36,703 nt of DNA from Bacteroidota bacterium (GTDB lineage Bacteria > Bacteroidota > Bacteroidia > Flavobacteriales > Flavobacteriaceae), in NCBI GenBank assembly GCA_023446155.1, contig JAEXIT010000015.1, positions 1 through 36,703 of the forward strand, in the 5' to 3' direction. Numbering within the stretch: the stretch's first letter is position 1; each line of letters opens with the position of its first letter. The notes below the pieces were generated by a model that was not told where the DNA came from, did no database searches, and was given only the letters and a program-made list of their open reading frames with translations. This document shows, one piece after another, positions 4,320-13,028 of the stretch. The translations under genes and the position numbers were made by a program.

Positions 4320-6176
4320 TTATGTTGCACTTTCTTCTTTATGTTTCATTTCTTCTATTTTTTTGATGTAAATGGAAGGGGTTATACCTGTTGCAGCCTT
4401 AAAATATTTGGTAAAAGAGTCGGAACTTTTATAACCAATCTCATCGGCAATCGAACTAACCGAGTACGCACGTAACTTCGAATTGTTCTTTAATTCCAAT
4501 ATTACGTAGTTAATACGAAGCTCATTAATGTAGGTACTAAAGCTTTTTCCAAGCTCATTGTTCACAATCTTGGACAAATAGGCCGTATTGGTTTTAAGTT
4601 TTTTGGCCACATTATGTAGGGTACAGTCTTGTCGGAGGAAATATTTCTTTTCCTGAAGTTTTTCCAGTTTCTCCAATATATCATTCACCCGCTCATCTTT
4701 AATGATAAAGGTTGCATCGGTAGGAACCACATCCTGATGGCTAATAGCCTCCGCATCGGCATCAAATGTTTCTGATGCTTCCAAATGTTCCTCTTGTGGG
4801 GCTTCCAATTCCTCGGGTTCATCAGCCTCAATAATATCTTCTTCTTTACTAATCGTGATGTTCGGAATCAACTGACTTTCAAGTATGTCTTCTTTTGTTG
4901 TGCTTTTCGCAGTCTTTTCATGCTCTTCCAATAACTTCTTCGCCTCGAAATCGTTGATTTTTCCAATCAGAATCTCAAATTTCTCCTGGTTGACTCTGGC
5001 ATTTCTTTTATTTCGGAAGTAGAAAAAGCCTAAAAATCCGATTAATAATAAAACCGCAACAATCAGGATGTTCTTTTGCTTTACCTCATCTGTTTTCTCC
5101 TGATCGATCTTTTCAATGTCGATTTTGTGTAAATCTTCCAGCGTTCCGATTTTTTTCGCAGATTTCTTGGAGTTTTCATCGATAAACTTCTGATAATAAA
5201 AGTTCGATAGTCCGATACTGTCTACCGCTTTATAGTTTTCGGCCAGCAATTTGTAATAATCCGTAAGCTCTTCCGGGGCAAATTCCGATTTGTTCTGTTT
5301 GGATAATCCGGCTTTTAATACCTGATTCGATTCATTATACTGCTTTTGTTCACTTCTCAAACCCGCTAAACTCAGCATTACCGTGGCTTCGGTTCGTTTG
5401 TTTTTGATTTTAATCGTTTTTTGCAGCGCCTCATTCAATATGGCTTCGGTATTCTTATAGTCTTTTTTCTTTAAAAAACTCAATCCTTTTACATTCAGGA
5501 AATAAACCTCCAGTTCTTTGTCATTAGCCTCTTTACAGTATTTCAATCCCTTATTGATATAAATCATCGACGAATCGGGCTGGTTCATTTTCAGATAGGT
5601 CTTGGCTATTTTAAGTTCCAACGAGGCACGTTCCGACTTGGAAATATCGCCATTGTTCAGGTATTTTTTAAAAACCGTTAGCGCTTCTCCGTGTTTCCCG
5701 ATCTCATATTTGATATTCGCAATGCTGATGCTAATACTCCGTACACTATAGGAATCTTTTAATTTATTGGCCAGCTGAAGCGCTTCGTTATACAGTAATA
5801 AGGATTGTTCAAAATTATAGGTCTGATAGAGTAAACTCGCTTTGTTGATCTTGGCTCGCAAAACCAGATTCTGGTTATTGGCTCCGTAGGCCTTGATAAT
5901 CGCTTTGTCACAAAAATAAAAAGCGCTATCGGTTTCCGATAACGTCATACATACATACCCCAAATAATTATACGCAATGATCACATCGTTGTCTTCTTTT
6001 TGCTTTTCGCTAATCGACAAATACCGATGAATGTATTTTTTGGCCAGCGCCGGATTGCTGTAAATATGTTTCTGAATAGAATCTTTTAACTGATTCTTTG
6101 TATCTGTTGCTAAAATCGATTGAAAACTCAATAGAAATGCACAAAGAAAAACTCTTTTTAGTAGGGATAGCAACAT
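4320..6176 (-). CDS. Membrane-anchored TPR sensor with C-terminal AraC-type DNA-binding domain
   Basis: 618 residues. An N-terminal signal peptide (1-23) is followed by about 320 residues of TPR-like helical repeats, one membrane helix at about 369-387, a coiled stretch, a very acidic linker (about 430-480), and an AraC/XylS helix-turn-helix domain at about 515-610 with the typical SSIADEIGYKSSDSFTKYFK and TGITPSIYI sequences. The layout puts the TPR part in the periplasm and the DNA-binding part in the cytoplasm. Such TPR-AraC one-protein sensors are common in Flavobacteriia, but ligands are mostly unknown. Its position between the precursor array and the solo precursor at 6365 suggests that it controls them, perhaps sensing the peptides. 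The link is inference. Confidence 0.88.
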   Translation of the reverse strand: MLLSLLKRVFLCAFLLSFQSILATDTKNQLKDSIQKHIYSNPALAKKYIHRYLSISEKQKEDNDVIIAYNYLGYVCMTLSETDSAFYFCDKAIIKAYGANNQNLVLRAKINKASLLYQTYNFEQSLLLYNEALQLANKLKDSYSVRSISISIANIKYEIGKHGEALTVFKKYLNNGDISKSERASLELKIAKTYLKMNQPDSSMIYINKGLKYCKEANDKELEVYFLNVKGLSFLKKKDYKNTEAILNEALQKTIKIKNKRTEATVMLSLAGLRSEQKQYNESNQVLKAGLSKQNKSEFAPEELTDYYKLLAENYKAVDSIGLSNFYYQKFIDENSKKSAKKIGTLEDLHKIDIEKIDQEKTDEVKQKNILIVAVLLLIGFLGFFYFRNKRNARVNQEKFEILIGKINDFEAKKLLEEHEKTAKSTTKEDILESQLIPNITISKEEDIIEADEPEELEAPQEEHLEASETFDADAEAISHQDVVPTDATFIIKDERVNDILEKLEKLQEKKYFLRQDCTLHNVAKKLKTNTAYLSKIVNNELGKSFSTYINELRINYVILELKNNSKLRAYSVSSIADEIGYKSSDSFTKYFKAATGITPSIYIKKIEEMKHKEESAT

Positions 6177-6198
6177 ATTTTAACAGGTTTTTGTATAA

Positions 6199-6206
6199 CA
6201 AAAATA
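6199..6206 (-). promoter_or_regulatory. Possible -7 element for the TPR/AraC regulator
   Basis: TATTTTTG on the minus strand, 22 bases before the regulator start codon, fits TAnnTTTG. No matching TTTG is found at the usual distance upstream, so this is weak. Confidence 0.3.
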
Positions 6207-6364
6207 ACATTTTTTTATTATTAAAAATTTATTTATAACAAACTGATTCACAAATGTTTACAAATTCAAAAAACAGTATTTTTTTTATAAATTTAGGCAT
6301 ACTTGACTTTGATTATCAGGCTTTTAGGTCTAGTTTTGAATCAACAAATAAAAACCCACACACC

Positions 6365-6544
6365 ATGAAAACTACAAAAAACAATTTACTTGCGTTCAAA
6401 AAAACATCAATTGTTGAACTATCAAAAAGCGACTGTTCTAAAATAAAAGGCGGTAACGATGTTACCGATCCAATCACCGATCCGGACCGAAGCGGAATCT
6501 ATTCCTTACTGTGTCCGACCACTCACCCCACAAGACCAAATTAA
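6365..6544 (+). CDS. Solo Gly-Gly leader precursor peptide, Pro/Asp/Thr-rich core
   Basis: 59 residues. I use the ATG at 6365, since MKTTKNNLLAFKKTSIVELS aligns with the array leaders; the frame is open back to 6254 but that part has no leader features. The leader ends KSDCSKIKGG with an unusual Cys inside the leader. The core is NDVTDPITDPDRSGIYSLLC then PTTHPTRPN: one Cys, several Thr/Ser, a repeated TDP unit. It is divergent from the TPR/AraC regulator gene, 188 bases away, and has its own strong terminator. It may be a separately regulated member of the family, for example a signal peptide. Confidence 0.85.
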   Translation: MKTTKNNLLAFKKTSIVELSKSDCSKIKGGNDVTDPITDPDRSGIYSLLCPTTHPTRPN

Positions 6545-6552
6545 AACACAGA

Positions 6553-6578
6553 GAGCCTCAATTGAGGCTCTTTTTTTT
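6553..6578 (+). terminator. Intrinsic terminator after solo precursor
   Basis: A perfect 18-base palindrome GAGCCTCAATTGAGGCTC (6553-6570) is followed by eight T. It starts eight bases after the stop codon. Confidence 0.85.
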
Positions 6579-6639
6579 GCCCCTGTGTTAAACTTATTCT
6601 AATGCAAAAACCGGGATCGCAAATGCCGTTTTAAATACT

Positions 6640-6647
6640 TAAATTTG
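6640..6647 (+). promoter_or_regulatory. -7 element upstream of hemB
   Basis: TAAATTTG fits TAnnTTTG and lies 21 bases before the hemB start codon. No clear TTTG is seen about 20 bases further upstream. Confidence 0.45.
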
Positions 6648-6668
6648 CAACACTAAAAACACGTTATT

Positions 6669-7643
6669 ATGTTTCCATTACACAGAAATAGACGCCTCAG
6701 AACCAATGACGCTATACGTTCGTTAGTTCGTGAAACGTCTTTGAGCCCTACCGATTTTATGTTTCCGATGTTTGTGGCAGAAGGAAAAGACGTTTGTGTC
6801 GAAATTCCTTCGATGCCAGGTATTTACCGTCGTTCCCTGGACTTAACCGTTAAAGAAGTAAAAGAATTATGGGATCTGGGTATTAAAGCGGTCAATATCT
6901 ATGTAAAAGTGAGCGATAACTTAAAAGACAATACCGGTAAGGAAGCCTGGAATAAAGACGGACTCATGCAACAAACGATCCGTGCGATTAAAGATGCTGT
7001 TCCGGGAATGATTGTAATGCCCGATGTAGCTCTGGATCCATATTCCATCTACGGACATGACGGTATTGTGGAAAACGGACTAATCCTGAACGATGCGACT
7101 GTCGATGCGCTTACCCGTATGAGTGTGAGCCATGCCGAAGCCGGTGCCGATTTTGTAGCGCCAAGCGATATGATGGACGGACGCGTACTCGCGATTCGTA
7201 AAGCTTTGGAACAAAGCGGCTTTCACGATGTAGGAATTATGAGTTATAGTGCCAAATATGCTTCCTCTTTCTACGGACCATTCCGCGATGCCTTGGATAG
7301 TGCTCCCGGATTTGGCGATAAAAAAACGTATCAAATGGACTATGCCAACCGTATCGAAGCCATTAAAGAAGCGTTACACGACGTGGAAGAAGGTGCGGAT
7401 ATCGTAATGGTAAAACCCGGAATTGCTTATCTGGACATTGTCCGCGAAATAAAAGACACGGTAAACGTACCGGTTGCCGTATATCAGGTATCCGGAGAAT
7501 ACGCCATGGTAAAAGCCGCAGCCGAAAAAGGATGGTTGGATCACGATAAAATCATGATGGAGCAACTACATTGTATCAAAAGAGCCGGAGCAAACATTAT
7601 TTCGACTTATTTTGCCAAAGAAGCCGCTAAATTAATGCAGTAA
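6669..7643 (+). CDS. hemB: Delta-aminolevulinic acid dehydratase (porphobilinogen synthase)
   Basis: 324 residues, full length for the family. The enzyme joins two 5-aminolevulinate molecules to porphobilinogen, the second common step of heme synthesis, in the cytosol. The two active-site lysines are visible: K196 in YSAKYASSFYGPFRDA and K249 in MVKPGIAYLD, the Schiff-base Lys. The metal-site segment reads DVALDPYSIYGHDG (about 119-132), with Asp in place of the Cys cluster of the zinc enzymes, so it is of the non-zinc, magnesium-type group. It is followed after four bases by a cytochrome c gene, so a heme maker and a heme user are co-transcribed. Confidence 0.97.
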   Translation: MFPLHRNRRLRTNDAIRSLVRETSLSPTDFMFPMFVAEGKDVCVEIPSMPGIYRRSLDLTVKEVKELWDLGIKAVNIYVKVSDNLKDNTGKEAWNKDGLMQQTIRAIKDAVPGMIVMPDVALDPYSIYGHDGIVENGLILNDATVDALTRMSVSHAEAGADFVAPSDMMDGRVLAIRKALEQSGFHDVGIMSYSAKYASSFYGPFRDALDSAPGFGDKKTYQMDYANRIEAIKEALHDVEEGADIVMVKPGIAYLDIVREIKDTVNVPVAVYQVSGEYAMVKAAAEKGWLDHDKIMMEQLHCIKRAGANIISTYFAKEAAKLMQ

Positions 7644-7647
7644 TCCC

Positions 7648-8037
7648 ATGAAAAAAACACTACTTATCCTGGGTTGCACGGCACTTTTAGCTGCTTGTAA
7701 CAAAAAAGAAGAAAAAAAAGAAAGCCTGTATCCGGAAGTGAAGAAAACACAAGCCCAGTTGACACTGGAATTGGGTCAGGAGGTTTTCGATGGCAAAGGA
7801 ATGTGTTATTCCTGCCATAAACCCGATCAGAAAGTGATTGGACCCAGTATTGCTGAAATCGCCAAAATCTATAAAGAAAAAGGCGCCAGTATTGTGGACT
7901 TTCTAAAAGAAAAAGGAGATCCTATTGTCGATCCGTCGCAATATTCCGTGATGAAAACCAATTTTGCCATTACCAAAAACCTTCCTGAGGAAGAATTGGT
8001 CGCTTTGGAAGCCTATATTTTGAGTCACGCGAAATAA
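7648..8037 (+). CDS. c-type cytochrome lipoprotein
   Basis: 129 residues. The signal peptide ends in a lipobox (LLAAC, Cys17), so the mature protein is lipid-anchored in the envelope. The single heme-binding motif is CYSCH at 53-57, with Met102 (SQYSVMKTNF) a likely sixth ligand, giving a small mono-heme class I cytochrome. A Lys/Glu-rich spacer follows the lipid anchor. It is only four bases downstream of hemB. The electron partner is not evident. A terminator follows the gene. Confidence 0.9.
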   Translation: MKKTLLILGCTALLAACNKKEEKKESLYPEVKKTQAQLTLELGQEVFDGKGMCYSCHKPDQKVIGPSIAEIAKIYKEKGASIVDFLKEKGDPIVDPSQYSVMKTNFAITKNLPEEELVALEAYILSHAK

Positions 8038-8043
8038 AATAGC

Positions 8044-8071
8044 AAAAACCGGTTTTAAAACCGGTTTTTTT
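8044..8071 (+). terminator. Intrinsic terminator of hemB-cytochrome operon
   Basis: AAAAACCGGTT pairs with AACCGGTTTTT, followed by further T; it begins seven bases after the cytochrome stop codon. Confidence 0.8.
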
Positions 8072-8085
8072 ATGCAAGCTTTTGA

Positions 8086-8117
8086 TTTGCAAGCCAAAAT
8101 CGAAACCGGTATCTTTA
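8086..8117 (+). promoter_or_regulatory. Promoter of the alkyltransferase gene
   Basis: TTTG at 8086-8089 and TATCTTTA at 8110-8117, 20 bases apart, match the Bacteroidota promoter with one mismatch. The start codon follows only four bases later, so the mRNA would be leaderless or nearly so. Confidence 0.55.
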
Positions 8118-8121
8118 CGCG

Positions 8122-8592
8122 ATGGACACTATTTTTATAAAAACACCCCTTGGAATCGCAAAAATCGAAGGCGATACAAACGGTATTTCCGTGATATCGG
8201 TGCAACAGGATGGATTGGTTTCCGAAAGTATTCCGGAGCATTTTCGGGAAGTAGTTTCCCAACTAAACGAATATTTCGACGGCCAACGAAAAACCTTCTC
8301 CTTTGCCCTCAACCCAAAAGGCACCGATTTCCAGCAAAAGGTATGGCAGGCTCTTTTGGAAATTCCGTACGGCAAAACGATGTCCTATCTTGAGTTATCC
8401 AAAAAACTGGGCGATGTAAAAGCCATTCGGGCTGTGGCGGCTGCCAATGGCAAAAATCCGATTTGGATTGTCGTTCCCTGTCATCGGGTAATTGGTTCCG
8501 ATGGTTCGCTAACCGGTTATGCCGGCGGATTATGGCGGAAACAATGGCTGTTGGAACACGAAAATCCGGTAAAACAGGAAAGCCTTTTTTAA
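8122..8592 (+). CDS. ogt: Methylated-DNA--protein-cysteine methyltransferase
   Basis: 156 residues. The protein transfers alkyl groups from O6-alkylguanine in DNA to its own Cys, a one-use repair reaction. The acceptor is Cys120 in the PCHRV motif. The DNA-binding helix-turn-helix (FQQKVWQALLEIPYGKTMSY) and the RAVAAANGKNP segment are both present. It lacks the Ada N-terminal Cys-cluster domain, so it is an Ogt/MGMT-type stand-alone enzyme. It has its own promoter and its start is fixed by the family N-terminus (TPLG close to the start). Confidence 0.95.
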   Translation: MDTIFIKTPLGIAKIEGDTNGISVISVQQDGLVSESIPEHFREVVSQLNEYFDGQRKTFSFALNPKGTDFQQKVWQALLEIPYGKTMSYLELSKKLGDVKAIRAVAAANGKNPIWIVVPCHRVIGSDGSLTGYAGGLWRKQWLLEHENPVKQESLF

Positions 8593-8662
8593 ATCCTTCC
8601 GAAACCGAAAAAAATCCGATAATTTCCTTAAATTCGTAAGATACGTTACTAATCCCGTGCTT

Positions 8663-9820
8663 ATGAAGTTTCTGAAAAAATTCCTGTTGTGGTTTTTAAT
8701 TAGCCTTACCGGTATCATTATCCTGATGTATATTTTCGATGTCGACTATTTGCTTCGCGCTGTCAGAACGATTTATTTTAAAGGCTATACCACTGCTTTT
8801 CTGGACGATTATAAAGAATTTCCAAACCGCGAAATCAAAAAAGGAACCGCCCAACCTTGGGCAATTGCCAAAGATTATAACAGCGTTCCCGCTACGGAAA
8901 CACTCAATAAAACACATAAGGAACTTCAGACCGTTGCCTATCTGATCATCAAAAATGACAGCATCTGGCACGAAACTTATTTCGATGGCTACGGAAAAGA
9001 TTCCAAATCCAATTCCTTTTCGATGGCCAAGAGTATCGTTTCGGCTTGTTTAGGGAAAGCCATCATGGATGGAAAAATTAAAAGTCTTGACCAGAAGGTG
9101 TCCGATTTCTTCCCGGAGTTAAAAGGAAAATACGCCAAAGATGTAACCGTAGGCGATCTGTCGTCCATGTCATCCGGTTTAAGTTGGGACGAACATTATT
9201 ACAGTCCGTTTTCTATTGTAACCCGCGCTTATTTTGACAACGACCTGAAAAAGGTCATCTTAGGACTGGAAGTGAACGAAGCGCCCGGAAAAAGCTTTAA
9301 ATACCTTAGTGGCGCGACGGAATTATTAGCCATGGTGATCGAAAAAGCCACAGGTGAATACGTATCGGATTATATGTCTAAAAATTTCTGGCAACCCATG
9401 GGAGCCGAAAATGAAGCCTTATGGCAATTGGATCATGCACCCGACGGAATTGAAAAAGCCTATTGCTGTATTGCCAGCAATGCCCGTGATTTTGCCCGCT
9501 TCGGAAAATTATACCAGCAAAACGGAAAATGGAACGGAAAACAAATATTGGATAGTACTTTTGTAGCAAAATCCATAACGCCACGTTTTCCGGAATCGCC
9601 GGAATATGGTTATGGCTGGTGGTTGCATAATTACCTGGGTAAGAAAATGTACTATATGAGAGGTCATTTGGGACAATTCGTTATCGTAGTTCCGGAAGAC
9701 AATGTTATTATTGTCCGCTTGGGGCATTTAAAAGGCCTGCAAACCGAAACCGATCCCCATAGTAACGATTTTTATGTCTATGTGGGCGAAGCGTATAAAA
9801 TGCTCGAAAAAAGAAAATAA
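8663..9820 (+). CDS. Membrane-anchored serine hydrolase of the beta-lactamase/class C family
   Basis: 385 residues from the ATG at 8663; a GTG two codons earlier is possible but less likely. One N-terminal membrane helix (about 8-26) is followed by a beta-lactamase/DD-peptidase fold domain. The nucleophile motif SxxK is SMAK at 120-123; YLSG matches the second (YxN-like) motif; HLG in RGHLGQ is the KTG-equivalent motif. These residues give an active serine hydrolase, located in the periplasm. The substrate cannot be read from sequence: D-amino-acid peptides, esters or cell-wall fragments are all known in the family. It is not a sure sign of beta-lactam resistance. Confidence 0.88.
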   Translation: MKFLKKFLLWFLISLTGIIILMYIFDVDYLLRAVRTIYFKGYTTAFLDDYKEFPNREIKKGTAQPWAIAKDYNSVPATETLNKTHKELQTVAYLIIKNDSIWHETYFDGYGKDSKSNSFSMAKSIVSACLGKAIMDGKIKSLDQKVSDFFPELKGKYAKDVTVGDLSSMSSGLSWDEHYYSPFSIVTRAYFDNDLKKVILGLEVNEAPGKSFKYLSGATELLAMVIEKATGEYVSDYMSKNFWQPMGAENEALWQLDHAPDGIEKAYCCIASNARDFARFGKLYQQNGKWNGKQILDSTFVAKSITPRFPESPEYGYGWWLHNYLGKKMYYMRGHLGQFVIVVPEDNVIIVRLGHLKGLQTETDPHSNDFYVYVGEAYKMLEKRK

Positions 9821-9838
9821 CAGAATACAATATAAGCC

Positions 9839-10552
9839 ATGTTAGAAAAAATCAGATTGGAAAACATTCTTTTTCTGGATATCGAAACCGTTCCGGAAGA
9901 AGAAAATTTTAACGCCTTAAACGAAACCAAACAGGAATTGTATAGCCTGAAAACACAATACCAGCGAAAAGACGATTTCACACCGGAGGAATTTTACGAC
10001 CGCGCCGGAATCTGGGCCGAGTTTGGAAAAATTATTTGTATTTCGGTGGGATACTTTACCTTTCGCAGTGACATCCGTCATTTTAGGGTCACGTCTTTTT
10101 TTGGGGATGAAGTCAAAATATTAAAGGATTTCAGCAATTTGCTGGCGAATCATTTTAATCAGCCGCAACATATACTCTGCGGTCATAATGCCAAGGAGTT
10201 CGATTTTCCGTTTATCGCCCGTCGGATGATTATCAACGGGATTACGATTCCGCCCAAACTGAATCTTTTCGGAAAAAAACCGTGGGAAGTACCACATCTG
10301 GATACGATGGAATTATGGAAGTTTGGCGATTTTAAGCATTATACGTCTTTACGGCTTCTGACGAACATTCTGGGAATTCCGTCACCAAAAGATGATATCG
10401 ACGGTAGCCAGGTGGGTCATGTCTATCATGTTGAAAAAGATATCGACCGGATTATCCGCTATTGCGAAAAAGACGTTATCGCCGTAGCACAGATACTGTT
10501 GCGCTTTCGCCGGGAAGATTTACTGGTGGAAGACGAAATCGTCTTTGTTTAA
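9839..10552 (+). CDS. DEDD-family 3'-5' exonuclease (PolB exonuclease-like)
   Basis: 237 residues. The ribonuclease H-like exonuclease motifs are in order: DIET (Asp14, Glu16), GHNAKEFDFPF (Asp122) and YCEKD (Tyr208, Asp212), which makes it a DEDDy enzyme using two metal ions. The layout matches the stand-alone predicted 3'-5' exonuclease related to family B polymerase proofreading domains; no polymerase domain is attached. Likely role is nucleic acid repair or turnover in the cytosol. It is 18 bases after the serine hydrolase gene. Confidence 0.88.
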   Translation: MLEKIRLENILFLDIETVPEEENFNALNETKQELYSLKTQYQRKDDFTPEEFYDRAGIWAEFGKIICISVGYFTFRSDIRHFRVTSFFGDEVKILKDFSNLLANHFNQPQHILCGHNAKEFDFPFIARRMIINGITIPPKLNLFGKKPWEVPHLDTMELWKFGDFKHYTSLRLLTNILGIPSPKDDIDGSQVGHVYHVEKDIDRIIRYCEKDVIAVAQILLRFRREDLLVEDEIVFV

Positions 10553-10553
10553 C

Positions 10554-10561
10554 TACCTTTG
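10554..10561 (+). promoter_or_regulatory. -7 element immediately before the ABC transporter gene
   Basis: TACCTTTG fits TAnnTTTG and ends five bases before the ATG at 10567. No TTTG was found about 20 bases upstream. If used, the mRNA would be leaderless. Confidence 0.45.
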
Positions 10562-10566
10562 CACTA

Positions 10567-12255
10567 ATGAAAGCGCCTCTTTTACAACTACAAAATGTAA
10601 CGGTTTCGTTCCGCAAAGAAGGAAACTGGACACCTATTGTCAAAAACAGTCAGTTTGACCTGTATGAAAATGAAATTCTGGGCATTGTTGGCGAATCCGG
10701 ATCCGGAAAATCGGTGACTTCACTGGCCATTATGGGACTTTTACCCAAAGCGATTGCCAAAGTAAGCGAAGGTGAAATTATACTGGATGGCAAAAATATC
10801 GCGGCTTTATCCGAAAAAGAATGGCAAAAAGTAAAAGGAAACGATATTGCTATGATTTTTCAGGAGCCGATGAGTTCTCTGAATCCATCGCTAAAATGTG
10901 GGCCGCAGGTGGCCGAAATTCTGACACAACATACCGCTTTATCACAAAAAGAAATCAAACAGGAAGTACTTTCCCTCTTTGAAAAAGTGAAATTACCCAA
11001 TCCTGATAGTATTTATAACAAATATCCGCATCAGATTTCGGGCGGACAAAAACAGCGGGTGATGATCGCTATGGCAATTGCCTGCAAACCCAAAATTTTA
11101 ATTGCCGACGAGCCTACTACTGCACTGGATGTGACCGTACAAAAGGAAATCATCCTGCTTTTAAAGGAATTACAGCAACAAACCCGGATGAGTATTCTTT
11201 TTATCTCGCACGATTTGTCGTTGGTTTCCGATATTGCCAATCGCGTATTGGTGATGTATAAAGGAGAAATCGTAGAACAAGGCGATGCACAGCAGATTTT
11301 TAAAAATCCGCAGCACAATTATACCAAAGCGCTGATCGCGTCGCGTCCTTCGTTGGAATACCGCGCCAAACGATTGCCTACGATTCAGGATTTTTTAAAC
11401 GATACCATCGACACCGCCGTCATTACTGCCGACGATCGAGCCGAAAATCATAAAAAAATGTATGCCCAAACACCCATTTTGGAAGTACAAAATGTAGAAA
11501 AAGACTACTTTTCGACAGCCGGTTTGTTTGGTAAAAAAATAAGCTTTAAAGCCGTCGACGATGTTAGTTTTAAAATTTATGAAGGCGAAACCTTAGGTCT
11601 TGTAGGCGAAAGCGGTTGTGGAAAATCCACTTTGGGAAATGCTATTTTACAACTGGATAAAGCCACAGCCGGTCGTATTTTATACAAAGGGAAAGATATT
11701 ACAACACTATCGGCTACCGAAATCCGTACGCTTCGAAAGGAAATTCAGATTATTTTCCAGGATCCGTATTCGTCATTAAATCCCCGAATTCCGGTTGGAA
11801 AGGCGATCATGGAACCGATGAAAGTACACGGTCTTTATAAAAACGATGCCGAACGCAAGCAAAAAACAATCGAACTATTGGAGAGAGTCGGTTTAGGAGA
11901 AGAATATTTTAATCGTTATCCACATGAATTTTCCGGCGGTCAACGCCAACGGATCGGAATTGCGCGTACGATCGCTTTACAACCTAAGATTATTGTTTGT
12001 GACGAATCGGTTTCGGCACTCGATATTTCCGTTCAGGCGCAGGTTTTGAATCTGCTAAATGAATTAAAAGAAAATTTTGGCTTTACTTATATTTTTATTT
12101 CCCACGATCTGGCCGTTGTTAAATATATGTCGGATCAGGTGTTGGTGATGAATAAAGGAAAAATTGAAGAAATTGGCGATGCCGATGCGCTTTATGCGAA
12201 TCCGCAAAAGGAATATACTAAAAAACTAATAGCTGCTATCCCGAAAGGGAATTAA
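10567..12255 (+). CDS. ABC transporter ATP-binding protein with two fused ATPase domains (peptide uptake type)
   Basis: 562 residues from the ATG at 10567; the frame is open to 10462 but that part overlaps the exonuclease gene and has no family match. Two complete ATPase domains are present. First: Walker A GESGSGKS at 42-49, signature SGGQKQR near 158, Walker B ILIADEP near 177. Second: Walker A GESGCGKS at 347-354, signature SGGQRQR near 456, Walker B IIVCDES near 474. Each also has the His switch (ISHDL). This is the fused DppD-DppF arrangement, as in YejF, which powers oligopeptide import. The permease and binding-protein genes are not in this window. Confidence 0.93.
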   Translation: MKAPLLQLQNVTVSFRKEGNWTPIVKNSQFDLYENEILGIVGESGSGKSVTSLAIMGLLPKAIAKVSEGEIILDGKNIAALSEKEWQKVKGNDIAMIFQEPMSSLNPSLKCGPQVAEILTQHTALSQKEIKQEVLSLFEKVKLPNPDSIYNKYPHQISGGQKQRVMIAMAIACKPKILIADEPTTALDVTVQKEIILLLKELQQQTRMSILFISHDLSLVSDIANRVLVMYKGEIVEQGDAQQIFKNPQHNYTKALIASRPSLEYRAKRLPTIQDFLNDTIDTAVITADDRAENHKKMYAQTPILEVQNVEKDYFSTAGLFGKKISFKAVDDVSFKIYEGETLGLVGESGCGKSTLGNAILQLDKATAGRILYKGKDITTLSATEIRTLRKEIQIIFQDPYSSLNPRIPVGKAIMEPMKVHGLYKNDAERKQKTIELLERVGLGEEYFNRYPHEFSGGQRQRIGIARTIALQPKIIVCDESVSALDISVQAQVLNLLNELKENFGFTYIFISHDLAVVKYMSDQVLVMNKGKIEEIGDADALYANPQKEYTKKLIAAIPKGN

Positions 12256-12265
12256 CCGTATCGTT

Positions 12266-12297
12266 ACACCTGACAGGTTTCGAAACCTGTCAGGTGT
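12266..12297. repeat. Long palindrome, copy 1 of a dispersed family
   Basis: A perfect 32-base palindrome, ACACCTGACAGGTTTC and its reverse complement. It lies 10 bases past the ABC transporter gene and before a separate terminator, between convergent genes. Related copies are at 29415-29454 and 36594-36628. Confidence 0.9.
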
Positions 12298-12314
12298 GCT
12301 TATCAGCGGCAAAA

Positions 12315-12347
12315 TAAAAAGCCTGTTCGAAATCGAACAGGCTTTTT
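12315..12347. terminator. Bidirectional terminator between ABC transporter and CoA-transferase genes
   Basis: AAAAAGCCTGTTCGA pairs with its reverse complement around a two- to three-base loop, with A and T runs on the two sides, so it can end transcripts from both directions. Confidence 0.85.
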
Positions 12348-12366
12348 TATAAAATACGGCTTTGTA

Positions 12367-13026
12367 TTAGTCGATTTTCATTTCCGGAATATCACCGTCA
12401 ATAATAAGATTCGCTTCCGTAGCCTTAATAATTTCTTCAACCGTAACACCTGGTGCTCTTTCCAATAGTTTAAATCCGTTTGGTGTGATTTCCATAACAG
12501 CCAACTCCGTTACCACTTTTTTCACGCATTTTACTCCGGTTAACGGCAGCGTACATTCTTTTAATATTTTAGATTCGCCCGCTTTGTTTACGTGCATCAT
12601 CGCAACAATGATATTTTCGGCCGATGCTACCAAATCCATCGCACCACCCATTCCCTTTACCATTTTTCCCGGAATTTTCCAGTTGGCAATATTTCCTTTT
12701 TCCGATACTTCCATCGCACCCAGAATCGTCAAATCCACGTGTTGTCCGCGGATCATTCCGAAACTTGTAGCCGAATCAAAAAAGGAAGCTCCCGGCAAGG
12801 TGGTAATCGTTTGTTTTCCAGCGTTGATCACATCGGCATCTTCTTCCCCTTCAAACGGAAAGGGTCCCATACCCAAAACGCCGTTTTCACTTTGGAATTC
12901 CACACTAATCCCTTGTGGAATATAATTGGCTACCAATGTTGGGATTCCAATTCCAAGGTTCACAAAATAACCGTCTTTTAACTCCTGTGCAATTCTTTTT
13001 GCAATTCCAATTTTATCTAATGCCAT
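12367..13026 (-). CDS. scoB: 3-oxoacid CoA-transferase subunit B
   Basis: 219 residues. With subunit A it forms succinyl-CoA:3-ketoacid CoA-transferase, which moves CoA between succinyl-CoA and acetoacetate in ketone-body and amino-acid breakdown. The catalytic Glu is Glu47 in the QSENGVLGMGP motif, the hallmark of this subunit; GIGIPTLVANYI near the start is also typical. It begins two bases after the stop of subunit A, so both are translated from one message. An AtoA-type acetoacetate transferase with a different CoA donor is the main alternative. Confidence 0.93.
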   Translation of the reverse strand: MALDKIGIAKRIAQELKDGYFVNLGIGIPTLVANYIPQGISVEFQSENGVLGMGPFPFEGEEDADVINAGKQTITTLPGASFFDSATSFGMIRGQHVDLTILGAMEVSEKGNIANWKIPGKMVKGMGGAMDLVASAENIIVAMMHVNKAGESKILKECTLPLTGVKCVKKVVTELAVMEITPNGFKLLERAPGVTVEEIIKATEANLIIDGDIPEMKID

Positions 13027-13028
13027 GA

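Noticed and set aside
8663..9820. Beta-lactamase causing antibiotic resistance
   Set aside because: The protein is membrane-anchored and its motifs (SMAK, YLSG, HLG) fit the broad serine hydrolase family; nothing points to beta-lactam breakdown.
12485..12925. 146-codon plus-strand frame inside scoB
   Set aside because: Shadow of scoB: the coding frame on the other strand has a full CoA-transferase match.
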